In this document: piece by piece, positions 25,697-34,318 of the stretch
How positions within the stretch are numbered: position 1 is the first letter of the stretch
How the letters are laid out: the number at the start of each line of letters is the position of its first letter
Assembly: GCF_039537665.1 (NCBI RefSeq)
Contig: NZ_BAABAY010000001.1
Span: 1,302,001-1,366,000 of the forward strand
DNA: 64,000 nt
Direction of reading: 5' to 3'
Source of the DNA: Gaetbulibacter_A aestuarii
GTDB taxonomy: Bacteria > Bacteroidota > Bacteroidia > Flavobacteriales > Flavobacteriaceae
Translations under genes and position numbers: made by a program
Notes under the pieces: model-generated
Told to the model about the DNA's origin: nothing
Databases searched by the model: none
The model's input: the letters and a program-made list of their open reading frames with translations, nothing else

Positions 25697-26914
25697 ATGT
25701 CATATAAAGAAACCCTCCATTGGATGTTTGCACAGCTTCCTATGTATCAACATCAGGGAAAAGCTGCCTATAAAGCGGATCTTTCAAACACTTTAATTCT
25801 TACAGATTACCTTGATCATCCTGAAACCGGATTTAAATCTGTTCATGTTGCCGGTACAAATGGCAAAGGGTCTACAAGCCATATGATCGCTTCGGTATTA
25901 CAGGAAGCCGGTTATAAGGTAGGTTTGTATACGTCACCCCATTTAAAGGATTTTAGGGAACGCATTAAGATTAATGGTGAACCCGTTTCAAAAGGCTATG
26001 TAATGGATTTTATTGCAAAACATAAGTCTTTTTTTGAATCTCATGCCTTGTCGTTTTTTGAAATGACCGTTGGAATGGCTTTTCAATATTTTAAGGAACA
26101 GAATGTTGATATCGCCATTATTGAAGTAGGCATGGGAGGTCGCCTGGATTCTACAAATATTATTACTCCGGAAGTATCAGTAATTACCAATATTGGATTC
26201 GATCATATGCAATTCCTTGGAGATACCCTTGAAAAAATTGCCGAAGAAAAAGGGGGCATTATAAAACCGGGAGTACCGGTTGTCATTGGGGAAACTCAAA
26301 AAGAAACGGCACCCGTTTTCAACCGCATTGCGAAAGAGAAAAACGTTGAAATTAAGTTCGCAGATGCCATGGAATATGCAACGTATATATCCGACCTGAA
26401 AGGCATATATCAGGCAAAAAATATCAAAACGGCGGTTCAAACACTTTACGAATTACGTCGAAATGGTTGGGGTATTTCTGATGAGGCTATAGAAAAGGGT
26501 TTGTCTCATGTAGTAAAAAATACCGGCTTATTGGGGCGTTGGCAAGTTTTACAACAACAACCATTAGCGATTTGCGATACGGCACATAACAAAGAAGGTT
26601 TAACTTACGTCATGCAGCAATTGGAAACCTTAAATGCAAAAAGTTTGCACCTGGTGATTGGCGTGGTAAACGATAAAGATTTAAGTCGGATTATTCCTTT
26701 ATTTCCGAAAACGGCACATTATTATTTCTGCAGACCGAATATTCCCAGAGGACTTGACGCAGAAATTTTAAAGAACGAATTCCTAAAATATGGTTTCCAT
26801 GGAAATACGTACAGCTCAGTTAATGAAGCGTATAAAATGGCTTTAGAAAAAGCGTCAAATGAAGATGTGATCTTTGTTGGTGGAAGCACTTTTGTAGTGG
26901 CCGAAATTATTTAA
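25697..26914 (+). CDS. folC: Bifunctional folylpolyglutamate/dihydrofolate synthase
   Basis: 405 residues. The ATP loop is AGTNGKGSTSHM (52-63). SPHLKDFRERIKING, FFEMTVGMAFQYF, EVGMGGRLDSTNII and TNIGFDHMQFLG are the Mur-ligase-like active-site blocks in family order. In the C-terminal domain LLGRWQVLQ and ICDTAHNKEGL are typical of FolC. It adds glutamate to dihydropteroate and to folates. It begins 3 nt after the tonB-like stop, so it probably rides on the same transcript although functionally unrelated. Confidence 0.92.
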   Translation: MSYKETLHWMFAQLPMYQHQGKAAYKADLSNTLILTDYLDHPETGFKSVHVAGTNGKGSTSHMIASVLQEAGYKVGLYTSPHLKDFRERIKINGEPVSKGYVMDFIAKHKSFFESHALSFFEMTVGMAFQYFKEQNVDIAIIEVGMGGRLDSTNIITPEVSVITNIGFDHMQFLGDTLEKIAEEKGGIIKPGVPVVIGETQKETAPVFNRIAKEKNVEIKFADAMEYATYISDLKGIYQAKNIKTAVQTLYELRRNGWGISDEAIEKGLSHVVKNTGLLGRWQVLQQQPLAICDTAHNKEGLTYVMQQLETLNAKSLHLVIGVVNDKDLSRIIPLFPKTAHYYFCRPNIPRGLDAEILKNEFLKYGFHGNTYSSVNEAYKMALEKASNEDVIFVGGSTFVVAEII

Positions 26915-26933
26915 AATATTTATAAAAAAGTTT

Positions 26934-26962
26934 TTGCAGTATTAAAAACTAATTTATATTTG
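26934..26962 (+). promoter_or_regulatory. Consensus promoter of the tRNA-Val gene
   Basis: TTG (26934-26936), an 18-nt spacer and TATATTTG (26955-26962) match the Bacteroidota TTG / TAnnTTTG consensus. The tRNA begins 15 nt after the -7 box. Confidence 0.75.
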
Positions 26963-26976
26963 CAGTCCAATTTAGA

Positions 26977-27051
26977 GGGCGCGTAGCTCAGTTGGTTCAG
27001 AGCATTTGGTTTACACCCAAAGGGTCAGGGGTTCGAATCCCTTCGCGCCCA
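26977..27051 (+). tRNA. tRNA-Val (anticodon UAC)
   Basis: The cloverleaf is complete: acceptor GGGCGCG with CGCGCCC, D arm GCTC/GAGC, anticodon stem TTTGG/CCAAA with loop TTTACAC giving anticodon TAC, and T arm AGGGG/CCCTT (one G-T pair) with loop TTCGAAT. The discriminator base is A at 27051. CCA is not encoded. It reads GUA and other Val codons. Confidence 0.95.
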
Positions 27052-27062
27052 CGAATAAATAG

Positions 27063-27096
27063 AAAAAACGCCGAGTTTACTCGAGCGTTTTTTTTT
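27063..27096 (+). terminator. Terminator after tRNA-Val
   Basis: AAAAAACGC pairs with GCGTTTTTT around an inner GAG-TTTA-CTC hairpin, followed by a long T-run. Its right half (GAGTTTACTCGAGCG plus T-run) is the opening of the tandem repeat unit that follows, so the array appears to have grown from this terminator. Confidence 0.75.
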
Positions 27097-27846
27097 GTTT
27101 ACACTATTTTCAAAGCAGTACACTTTCTGATGTACATATTCAAGTCTCCCGAATATCAACAAATTTTGTCATGCTGAACTTGTTTCAGCATCTAAGCTCT
27201 AAATCAGATAGACCCTGAAACAAGTTCAGGGTGACAGCATTAATCGGAGGTTAGTAAATACCGAGTGTGTCAAGCATTTTTTGTTTGGACTATTTTTTAA
27301 GCAGTATACTTTCTGATGTACATATTCAAATCTCCCGAATATCATCAAATTTTGTCATGCTGAACTTGTTTCAGCATCTAAGTTCTACATCAGATAGACC
27401 CTGAAACAAGTTCAGGGTGACAGCATTAATCGGAGGATAATAGATATGGAGTTTACTCGAGCGTTTTTTTTGTTTACACTATTTTTAAGCAGTACACTTT
27501 CTGATGTACATATTCAAGTCTCCCTTAGATAGCCAAATTTTGTCATGCTGAACTTGTTTCAGCATCTAAAAGCTACTTAAGGTAGACCCTGAAACAAGTT
27601 CAGGGTGACAGCATTAATTGGAGGATAATAGATACGGAGTTTACTTGAGCATTTTTTTATTTGAACTTTTTTTAAAGCATTACGCTTTCTGTTGTACCTA
27701 TACAAACCTCCCGAATATCACCAAATTTTGTCATGCTGAACTTGTTTCAGCATCTAAAAGCTACATAAGATAGACCCTGAAACAAGTTCAGGGTGACAGC
27801 ATCAATCGGAGGATAATAAATACGGCGTTTGTCAAGCGTTTCTTAT
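27073..27846. repeat. About 188-bp tandem repeat array, four copies
   Basis: Units begin at about 27073, 27263, 27449 and 27637, with a partial fifth start at about 27825. Each contains a GAGTTTACTC-like T-run segment, a TACACTTTCTGATGTACATA segment, and a long imperfect hairpin: left arms at 27167, 27353, 27541 and 27729 (TGTCATGCTGAACTTG...) and right arms ending at 27236, 27422, 27610 and 27798 (...CAAGTTCAGGGTGACA). No gene is credible in it. It fills the gap between tRNA-Val and the convergent TonB-receptor gene. Confidence 0.92.
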
Positions 27847-27866
27847 AGCAATACCTAAGATAAAAA

Positions 27867-30386
27867 TTAATTAAAAAATACGCGTAAAACCAGGTTGGTT
27901 GTCAATCCGAGCGAATGTTGCTTTACCTCTTTTACGCTATTGTTTTCAATGTGGTAATAGTTATTAATGATATTATCTACATTAAAAAGATTCCAAATCG
28001 AAGCCCCTAGATTAGCATGCGTATTCGGATTTATTTTAATGTTGTATAACGCAGATAAATCGAACTTCCAGTAGTCATCTAGAGAAGAACTGTTAGGGTC
28101 TTTATAAATAATTTTATTATCCACTATATTATCTCCATCCACGGGCTCTGTGGTAGGCTTCCCGGTGTGCCAATTTAGTCCGACAGCAATTTTTAAATTT
28201 TTTGTTTTAAATGAGGTGCCCAGACTCATGGAGTGTTCAATGTTAAAATTACTTGGAAACGGATAAGGTTCAAAATCCTCAAAATCATAGGTATTATCCA
28301 TAAAAGAATAACTCATCCATGTATTGAATTTATGAAGTCGTTTTCTTATTAAAAAATCAAGTCCAAAAATCTTATAACTTCCATGAGATTTCACAAATTC
28401 ATATTGGTTAAGAAATCCTTGACTTTGTGCCGTAATTCCATTTACTCTTTTTTCATAAACTTCCGTACTTAAAAGCCAACCGGCTTTGCTAAAATTTAAA
28501 CCTGTGGAAAATTGTTGACTTCGTAATATGGGAATGTCTTGATTGTTTGATAATTGCCACCGTCGCCTTTCTATGCCCAAAAAGTCATTTTGAAAATTGA
28601 TGATTTGCGAGGTACTTTGATTTTTAAATTCCCCTAAAATTTCAAAAGTGAAATATTCAAGAAATCGTTGATTAAAACTAAAGCGAGGTTCAATAATGGT
28701 TTTGTTAAATTTTTCAATATAATTAGCTCGAAGACCAAAATCAAGATTGGTTTTTGTGCTCTTTGATCTAAATCCTAAATTGGAAAAAAGGCCATGTATT
28801 CTTAATACCTCGGATATCTTTTTTCTGTAGATCGGGTTATCAACATCGTCCAGATTGGTTATTTCAGTCTCAATAAATTGATAACCGTTTAACAGGGTAA
28901 AACTGTTGTTAATTTTAAGTTCTGTTATTAATTTTATACTTGTTTCTGAAACCTTATTTTCTTGAAGATAGCGCTGTGAAGCCAAAATATTTTCATTTAC
29001 GGCTCGAAGTTTGTAGTCAGTTTCGTAGGCTTCCAGGGTAGAAGTAAAATTCTTATTCCAAAGTCTTTTGTACTGAATACCTTCTGCGATACTATTCTGA
29101 CTGACCTCACTTTGTTTCGATTTTTCTTGATTATCAACCACGGTGTTTTCATTAAATCGCAACGTATTACTCACATTAATAAAATTCACTTTTAAAAAGT
29201 CCTTTTCACTCATGTTATAAATCCAACGTAATGAGGTATCATAAAAATCGAATCTTTTATCAGAATTTGTAATGTTTGAATTATTACTTTCCACTTCAGT
29301 ATTTTGAGAAATCCTCTCAAAAAACTCGCGATAAGTTGGCGTCTTTACAAAATCGCTAAGAGATTTTCGCGCCGCTACCTGGAGTGAAGAATTACGACCT
29401 ATAGGAATATCCGAAAATCCGTTAATATCTGTGAAATTTACACCTATATTCCCTTTAAAATTTGAATTTACCTGCTCCTCCGTTTGCATAGAAATGGTGC
29501 CTGAAACCCCATCCGTATAACTGACGTCCGTGCCATTTTTGGTAAGCATTACTTTTTGAGTAATCTGTGGGTTGAACATGGAAATTAAACCAAAAAAATG
29601 ACCTGACTGATACATTTTAATATCGTCCCATAAAATCAGGTTTTGGTCGTTTGTCCCACCGCGAATATTAATGTTGGAAACTGTTTCATTAATACTGTGA
29701 ATACCCGGAAAGGCCTGTATTAATTTTAGAACATCGGATTCGACCAAACCCGGTAAAATTCCAAAATTTGAAAAATTCATTTCATAGGCACCATCATTTA
29801 ATTTATTAATGCCATTTGTGATATAATTGGATACGATAACCTCTGAAAGATTTTGAAATTTAGGCTGAAGAAAAATTTCTGAACACTCTCCGGATTTGAG
29901 ATCATTAAAAGCTGCAACAAGAGTTTTAAATCCAATATGGCGAATGGTAATGCTGTCCTTATTTTGGCTCATTTCCAATTGAAAATAGCCAGATGAATCA
30001 CTGGTGGTTGAATTTAGTATTCCTTGAATGGTGGCTGATTCTATGGGATCATGATTTTCAATATTTTTCAAAAAACCACATAAGAGCAAAGGAGGTTTTT
30101 GATTAACCAAAATCAAATTTTTGTTTAATACTGAAAATACTAAGCGGGTATGCTTTTCAAAATAGCTCAATATTTCATCTAAGGAGAGGTTATTTGGTGG
30201 GGCCTCTAATGTTATTCCAGAAACCAAAGCTTCATCATAATTAAATTGCACCTGATATTTAGACTGAAGCGCATGGAATAACTCTGAAATCGGCTTCTTA
30301 TGAGCCGGATTTTGAGCATTTAACGAAAAGGAGATGAAAAGAAAAATGCAAATAGAAAGACCTGTTGCGCTATTGATTTTTCCCAT
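27867..30386 (-). CDS. TonB-dependent receptor with STN signalling domain
   Basis: 839 residues from the ATG at 30386; an upstream in-frame start would overlap fecR further and delay the signal peptide. Order: signal peptide (to NAQ, about 25), STN domain (about 30-95, KPISELFHALQSKYQVQFNY), carboxypeptidase-regulatory-like domain (about 100-185), plug (about 190-300, with NINIRGGTNDQNLILWDDIKMY), then the beta-barrel to a terminal Asn after VLRVFF. The STN domain normally contacts a FecR anti-sigma protein, and fecR and an ECF sigma gene lie directly upstream, so this is a self-signalling receptor. There is no SusD partner. The ligand is unknown; siderophore, peptide or glycan are all possible. 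Confidence 0.88.
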   Translation of the reverse strand: MGKINSATGLSICIFLFISFSLNAQNPAHKKPISELFHALQSKYQVQFNYDEALVSGITLEAPPNNLSLDEILSYFEKHTRLVFSVLNKNLILVNQKPPLLLCGFLKNIENHDPIESATIQGILNSTTSDSSGYFQLEMSQNKDSITIRHIGFKTLVAAFNDLKSGECSEIFLQPKFQNLSEVIVSNYITNGINKLNDGAYEMNFSNFGILPGLVESDVLKLIQAFPGIHSINETVSNINIRGGTNDQNLILWDDIKMYQSGHFFGLISMFNPQITQKVMLTKNGTDVSYTDGVSGTISMQTEEQVNSNFKGNIGVNFTDINGFSDIPIGRNSSLQVAARKSLSDFVKTPTYREFFERISQNTEVESNNSNITNSDKRFDFYDTSLRWIYNMSEKDFLKVNFINVSNTLRFNENTVVDNQEKSKQSEVSQNSIAEGIQYKRLWNKNFTSTLEAYETDYKLRAVNENILASQRYLQENKVSETSIKLITELKINNSFTLLNGYQFIETEITNLDDVDNPIYRKKISEVLRIHGLFSNLGFRSKSTKTNLDFGLRANYIEKFNKTIIEPRFSFNQRFLEYFTFEILGEFKNQSTSQIINFQNDFLGIERRRWQLSNNQDIPILRSQQFSTGLNFSKAGWLLSTEVYEKRVNGITAQSQGFLNQYEFVKSHGSYKIFGLDFLIRKRLHKFNTWMSYSFMDNTYDFEDFEPYPFPSNFNIEHSMSLGTSFKTKNLKIAVGLNWHTGKPTTEPVDGDNIVDNKIIYKDPNSSSLDDYWKFDLSALYNIKINPNTHANLGASIWNLFNVDNIINNYYHIENNSVKEVKQHSLGLTTNLVLRVFFN

Positions 30387-31281
30387 GAATAATGACAATT
30401 TTTGATGATCGCAATTCAAAGGTTAAATTCATAGGTTTAGTAATAGAAATGAGAGCGTTTTTCAAATTGTCATTAACAAAACCCCCGGTGAACAGGCGTT
30501 CAGTATCAACATCATTATAGATTATTTCAATATTATACTGCCGTTCCAGCTCAGCGAAAACCTCTTTCAAAGGAACAGCTTCAAAATTACTTTTGTTTTC
30601 CAACCAGGAAGGTTGCGAAGATGCTATTTTTCTTTTCGCATAAATTCCGTTTGATATTTGGTAAGAGTCTCCTTTTTCAAGGATTTTTTCGATGCCATTT
30701 GAAGATACTTTCACACGTCCTTCAAAGCACTTCACTGAAAAATATTGGTCGCGTTGTTTTACGTTAAAGCGGGTGCCAACTACCGTTACAATACCTTGAT
30801 TGGTAATTACGTTAAATGTTTTTCCTTTTGAAACTTTAAAATAGGCTTCGCCGCTTAAGCGCACTTCTCTTTTAGAAATCCAATTGGTTTTATTGTATTC
30901 AATTCCTGAAAGAGCGTTTAAAGTTACAACAGAGTGATCGGGTAACTCAACCTTAGTTTTTTCCATAGCAAGCGTTTCAACCGTAACCATGGGGTTTGAG
31001 AACAACACCCAATAAACGCCAAAAGCAATAACCAAAACAGCGGCTATTTTCAGTATGGGCATGAGCAACGTTCTCTTTTTTGAAAAGGTTTTTTTTGAGT
31101 TATAATCCGCTTTGAATTTGTGAAATTCTTCAACCGTAGAAATTTCAGAGGCCTTAAAAAGTTTTGCGTTTTCGACTATAGATAAATTTAGTTCATAATC
31201 ATTTCTGGCCTTAAATGTTTCCATTTCGGCATCAGTCAATGCATCATTCAACCATTTTTCTAATAATTTATCTTTATTCAT
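30370..31281 (-). CDS. FecR-family anti-sigma factor
   Basis: 303 residues. A cytosolic N-terminal region (1-70) starts LLEKWLNDALTDAEMETF. One membrane helix lies at about 73-93. The periplasmic FecR domain (about 105-205) has RLSGEAYFKVSKGKTFNVITNQG and VVGTRFNVKQR, and a C-terminal DUF4974-like domain (about 235-300) has LKEVFAELERQYNIEI. It should hold the ECF sigma factor until the receptor STN domain signals ligand capture. The gene is 53 nt downstream of the sigma gene and its end overlaps the receptor start by 17 nt. Confidence 0.9.
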   Translation of the reverse strand: MNKDKLLEKWLNDALTDAEMETFKARNDYELNLSIVENAKLFKASEISTVEEFHKFKADYNSKKTFSKKRTLLMPILKIAAVLVIAFGVYWVLFSNPMVTVETLAMEKTKVELPDHSVVTLNALSGIEYNKTNWISKREVRLSGEAYFKVSKGKTFNVITNQGIVTVVGTRFNVKQRDQYFSVKCFEGRVKVSSNGIEKILEKGDSYQISNGIYAKRKIASSQPSWLENKSNFEAVPLKEVFAELERQYNIEIIYNDVDTERLFTGGFVNDNLKNALISITKPMNLTFELRSSKIVIIHGKNQ

Positions 31282-31334
31282 TTAGGAACTATCATTTTTT
31301 AATATAACAATTTAAAGTCGAAATCTCCTGATTA

Positions 31335-31856
31335 TTATAATGAGAATCCATCCAATTCATTTCTTAAAATTTCGAAAGCGGAATAGATTCTATATTCAAC
31401 CACTTTTTGGGTAACACCTAAAATTTCTGCAATTTCTCTGTGCTTTTTTCCTTCAGCCTTACTTAATAAAAAAGCTGTGCGTTGCTCTTCAGATAAGGAC
31501 TCCAATACCTTTTTATAGCGTTGAAGAAATTGTTCTTTTTCAAACAGAAACTCTGGATTTTCATGCGTATAATCCTTAGGTTTCGTGTTCTGGTACTTTA
31601 AAACAACCTTTTTATGTTTAATATTATTTAAAGCAATGTTATTCGCTACGGTAAATAAAAATGATTTTGCTTTATTAAAACTTACTTTTTTACAATGATC
31701 CCAAAGTTTAATGAACGCCTCTTGAGTAAGATCTTTCGGGTTCACTTCCTCGCCATATTTGTAATACAAATAATCATGCAATCCTTGAGCAAAAGCCTCA
31801 TACACTTTCTCGAAGACCGCTTCTTTGCAAATAGATTTATCAAACTCTTCAGACAA
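31335..31856 (-). CDS. ECF RNA polymerase sigma factor (FecI-like)
   Basis: 173 residues. Region 2 (about 15-80) has the DLTQEAFIKLWDHC block. Region 4 (about 110-168) has LESLSEEQRTAFLLSKAEGKKHREIAEILGVTQKVVEYRIYSAFEIL, a standard helix-turn-helix (split here only by its two halves). An in-frame stop at 31869-31871 and no ATG in between force a TTG start at 31856, which may keep translation low. It heads the sigma-FecR-receptor operon and is divergent from the repeat lipoprotein gene at 32101, which could be one of its targets. Confidence 0.88.
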   Translation of the reverse strand: MSEEFDKSICKEAVFEKVYEAFAQGLHDYLYYKYGEEVNPKDLTQEAFIKLWDHCKKVSFNKAKSFLFTVANNIALNNIKHKKVVLKYQNTKPKDYTHENPEFLFEKEQFLQRYKKVLESLSEEQRTAFLLSKAEGKKHREIAEILGVTQKVVEYRIYSAFEILRNELDGFSL

Positions 31857-32100
31857 ATTGTAAAATTTTCAATTAAAAGTATATAAATATTTATTCAATT
31901 AAAATTAAAGCAGGCAGAATCGTATTTCCTTTGTTTTGAAGTTATTAATTTCTACTAAATATTCGATCAGGATTAAAAATTTTTAAAAAAATTGATTTCA
32001 ATCAAAAAGTGTTTTTTAATCGGAATTATTTTTTTAAGATAATTTTCAGGATAATTTTAGAGTAAGTTGTTCTATTAATAGAAGACGCAACAAACCTAAT

Positions 32101-33174
32101 ATGAAAGTAGATTTCAAATTATTTTATTTATTTCTTTTTTTGATGCTTTTGTTGACCTCCTGCAGAACAGAAGATACGGAGTTTACCCAGGCCACTAATG
32201 ATCAAAATTTGATGCCTAATTCATTGTTGGTAAATCTCATGCAGGCAACAGCGATGAATGATGGGTCCATTGATAATATTCTTGATAAAGCCAATTGTTT
32301 TAGTATCCAACTGCCTATAACGGTATTGGCAAATGGTACTGAGATTATCTTAAATAATGAGGATGACCTTAACGCTGTTGAATTTATTTTTGATACCACG
32401 GACGATGATACAGATACTTTGGAAATTATTTTTCCTATTTCGATTGTCTTGAGTGATTTTACGGAGGTTGAAATTCAGAATAACAATGAGCTTATTAATT
32501 ACGCAAGTCAATGTAATGGTGAAAATGAAATGGATAGTGATATTGAATGCCTCGATTTTGAATACCCTATTTTGGCAACTGTTTTTAGCTCTTCCCAAGA
32601 AATAATAGAAACATTAACGCTTAACAATGATCGTGATCTTTACGAATTTCTCCACAATATTGATGAAAACGACATCATCAATATAGAGTTTCCTATAACA
32701 GTCTATTTGTTTGATGGAACCGAAATAACACTTTATAATCTGAGCGAACTTAAAGAAGCCATCGAGATTTATGGTAATGATTGTGACGAAGATGACGATT
32801 TCAATTTTAATGACGACGATTGTAACCAATGTACCCAAGAGGAACTAATTTCATTTTTAACGAATTGCAACGGTTGGGAAATAGACCAATTAGAGCGCAA
32901 TAAAAACGATTATGATAATTATTACGATGGGTACTATTTTAATTTTTATGAGGACGGTACTATTTATGTTTATTGGTCAGGAATTGAAGCGCTTGGAACC
33001 TGGACGGTTAGTGGCTCAGGCAACAATATGACTGTTGTTATCGATATTCCTCAACTGCCATATTGTAATAACAATTGGACTCTGCACGAAATACAGACCT
33101 ACTCCGGTGAAACCAGGGTAGACCTTAGAGTAGGTAATGATGATAGATTAAGATATTTTAATTTTTGTTATTAA
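32101..33174 (+). CDS. Acidic lipoprotein with four internal repeats
   Basis: 357 residues. The lipobox LLTSC places the lipid on Cys 21. Residues 66-230 hold four related units of about 40 residues, each built as hydrophobic strand, FPI/LPI/YPI, strand, a Thr-Glu turn and a helix: LPITVLANGTEI (71-82), FPISIVLSDFTEV (111-123), YPILATVFSSSQEI (155-168) and FPITVYLFDGTEI (197-209). An Asp-rich linker with CNQC (229-244) leads to a C-terminal domain (about 248-357) with FYEDGTIYVYW and LGTWTVSG, like a lipocalin-type barrel. I do not know its function. Facing the sigma-FecR-receptor operon, it may be a surface ligand-binding partner. Confidence 0.75.
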   Translation: MKVDFKLFYLFLFLMLLLTSCRTEDTEFTQATNDQNLMPNSLLVNLMQATAMNDGSIDNILDKANCFSIQLPITVLANGTEIILNNEDDLNAVEFIFDTTDDDTDTLEIIFPISIVLSDFTEVEIQNNNELINYASQCNGENEMDSDIECLDFEYPILATVFSSSQEIIETLTLNNDRDLYEFLHNIDENDIINIEFPITVYLFDGTEITLYNLSELKEAIEIYGNDCDEDDDFNFNDDDCNQCTQEELISFLTNCNGWEIDQLERNKNDYDNYYDGYYFNFYEDGTIYVYWSGIEALGTWTVSGSGNNMTVVIDIPQLPYCNNNWTLHEIQTYSGETRVDLRVGNDDRLRYFNFCY

Positions 33175-33189
33175 TGACATTTAGGATTG

Positions 33190-33224
33190 AACTTAAAAAG
33201 CTTTATAGAAGGTTTTAAGTTTTT
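33190..33224 (+). terminator. Weak AT-rich terminator-like hairpin
   Basis: AACTTAAAA (33190-33198) pairs with TTTTAAGTT (33213-33221) and is followed by T residues, just after the repeat lipoprotein gene. The stem has only two G-C pairs, so the call is tentative. Confidence 0.35.
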
Positions 33225-33336
33225 AAAATATTAGAAAAAGAAGAATTGTTTTTTCCCTAAGGGGATTGTCCTAGATGTCAGATGCCCAGTCTCCAAATAA
33301 AAACCGTGAACTGACCTGCTTGTTATTTGAAAATCT

Positions 33337-33720
33337 ATGCAAAAGAAATGGATGGTTTTAATATTAGCTCTTGTGTTAGGCTACTTGATATATAATTACA
33401 TCTATCACGAGCATCGGAACATACAAGAAGAACCTGCTGAATTTGTGATGAATTCGAATGATTTAGAAGCGGAATTTTATGCCAACCCAAAAGCTTCTGA
33501 GCAAAAATATTTGAATAAAATAATCGAGGTTCAAGGAAATTTAACGGATCAAAATAAACTTGATTTAACCTTAAATAACAAGGTGTTTTGTCAATTTGAT
33601 TCTCAGTTAGATAGTCTTAAATCAAATAATATAAAAGTAAAAGGCCGGTTTATTGGCTATGATGACCTTTTGGACCTAATTAAAATGGACCATTGTAAAA
33701 TAGAAACTCAAAATCATTAA
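33337..33720 (+). CDS. Membrane-anchored OB-fold (tRNA_anti-like) protein
   Basis: 127 residues with one N-terminal membrane helix (about 5-20, MVLILALVLGYLIYNYIY). The domain at about 45-125 has LEAEFYANPKASEQKYLNKIIEVQG, then DLTLNNKVFCQFD and NIKVKGRFIGYDDLLDLIKMDHCKI, which matches the tRNA_anti-like OB-fold proteins common in Bacteroidota. It is 3 nt upstream of the cupredoxin gene and opens the six-gene redox-like row to 36515. Cys residues in VFCQF and DHCKI could form a disulfide. The function of this family is unknown; nucleic-acid binding is not expected outside the membrane. Confidence 0.7.
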   Translation: MQKKWMVLILALVLGYLIYNYIYHEHRNIQEEPAEFVMNSNDLEAEFYANPKASEQKYLNKIIEVQGNLTDQNKLDLTLNNKVFCQFDSQLDSLKSNNIKVKGRFIGYDDLLDLIKMDHCKIETQNH

Positions 33721-33723
33721 ATT

Positions 33724-34317
33724 ATGAAAACACAATTACTTATTATTTTATTATTCAGTTTGTTCAGTGTTTCTGCACAAACAACGTATCAGATTTACTG
33801 GAGTATTGGAGTGAATGGTGCAGCAGCAAGCAAAACTATTAGCGTTGGTGATACCGTAGAATGGATTTGGGATGATGATTTTAACCATACCGTTACCGGA
33901 ATTGCAGGAAGTAGTGTAGAGCCAAATTTTGATAGTGGAAACCAATCCGGATTAGGATATGTATACTCAAAAACCTTTACTGTTGAGGGCGTGAATGATT
34001 ACGAATGTTCAATTCATCCGTTATCTATGTATGGTACGATAACCGTTCAAAACAGTTTAGGAATAGATGAAAATGCGATTGCCCAATTTGAAATGTTTCC
34101 TAATCCTTCAAATGCAATTCTTAATCTCAAATTACCTCAAAAACTAAGTACTGTAGATGTTCATGTTTATGATCTGTTAGGAAAGGAGCTCTTAAACAGA
34201 TCGTACGAAAATAGTAATCTCATTAAAGTTAATATTTCAGACTTGTCTAGAGGTATTTACCTGGTTAAACTATCGTCGGATACCTCCGCCAAAACTAAGC
34301 AATTTGTAAAAATTTAA
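33724..34317 (+). CDS. Cupredoxin (plastocyanin-like) with T9SS sorting domain
   Basis: 197 residues. A signal peptide ends after FSVSA (about 18). The cupredoxin domain (about 20-115) keeps all four type 1 copper ligands: His in FNHTVTG, then Cys and His in YECSIHP, and Met in SMYGTI. A C-terminal Por secretion tail (about 123-197) has FEMFPNPSNAILNLKLP, VHVYDLLGKEL and SRGIYLVKL, marking export by the type IX system. It therefore carries electrons or copper on the cell surface or outside. It is tightly linked to the DUF5777 barrel gene (1 nt) and two CxxCH lipoproteins. Confidence 0.88.
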   Translation: MKTQLLIILLFSLFSVSAQTTYQIYWSIGVNGAAASKTISVGDTVEWIWDDDFNHTVTGIAGSSVEPNFDSGNQSGLGYVYSKTFTVEGVNDYECSIHPLSMYGTITVQNSLGIDENAIAQFEMFPNPSNAILNLKLPQKLSTVDVHVYDLLGKELLNRSYENSNLIKVNISDLSRGIYLVKLSSDTSAKTKQFVKI

Positions 34318-34318
34318 A

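Noticed and set aside
26992..27177. Open frame running through tRNA-Val into the terminator and first repeat
   Set aside because: It overlaps a complete tRNA cloverleaf and a terminator; the translated product has no coding character.
27073..27846. Repeat array read as a possible CRISPR
   Set aside because: Units are about 188 bp, similar along their whole length, with no short fixed repeat alternating with unique spacers, and no cas genes nearby.
27867..31856. Iron-siderophore uptake operon (FecIRA)
   Set aside because: The signalling architecture fits, but STN receptors of Bacteroidota also take up glycans and other ligands, and no siderophore genes or Fur-box-like site were seen, so the ligand is left open.
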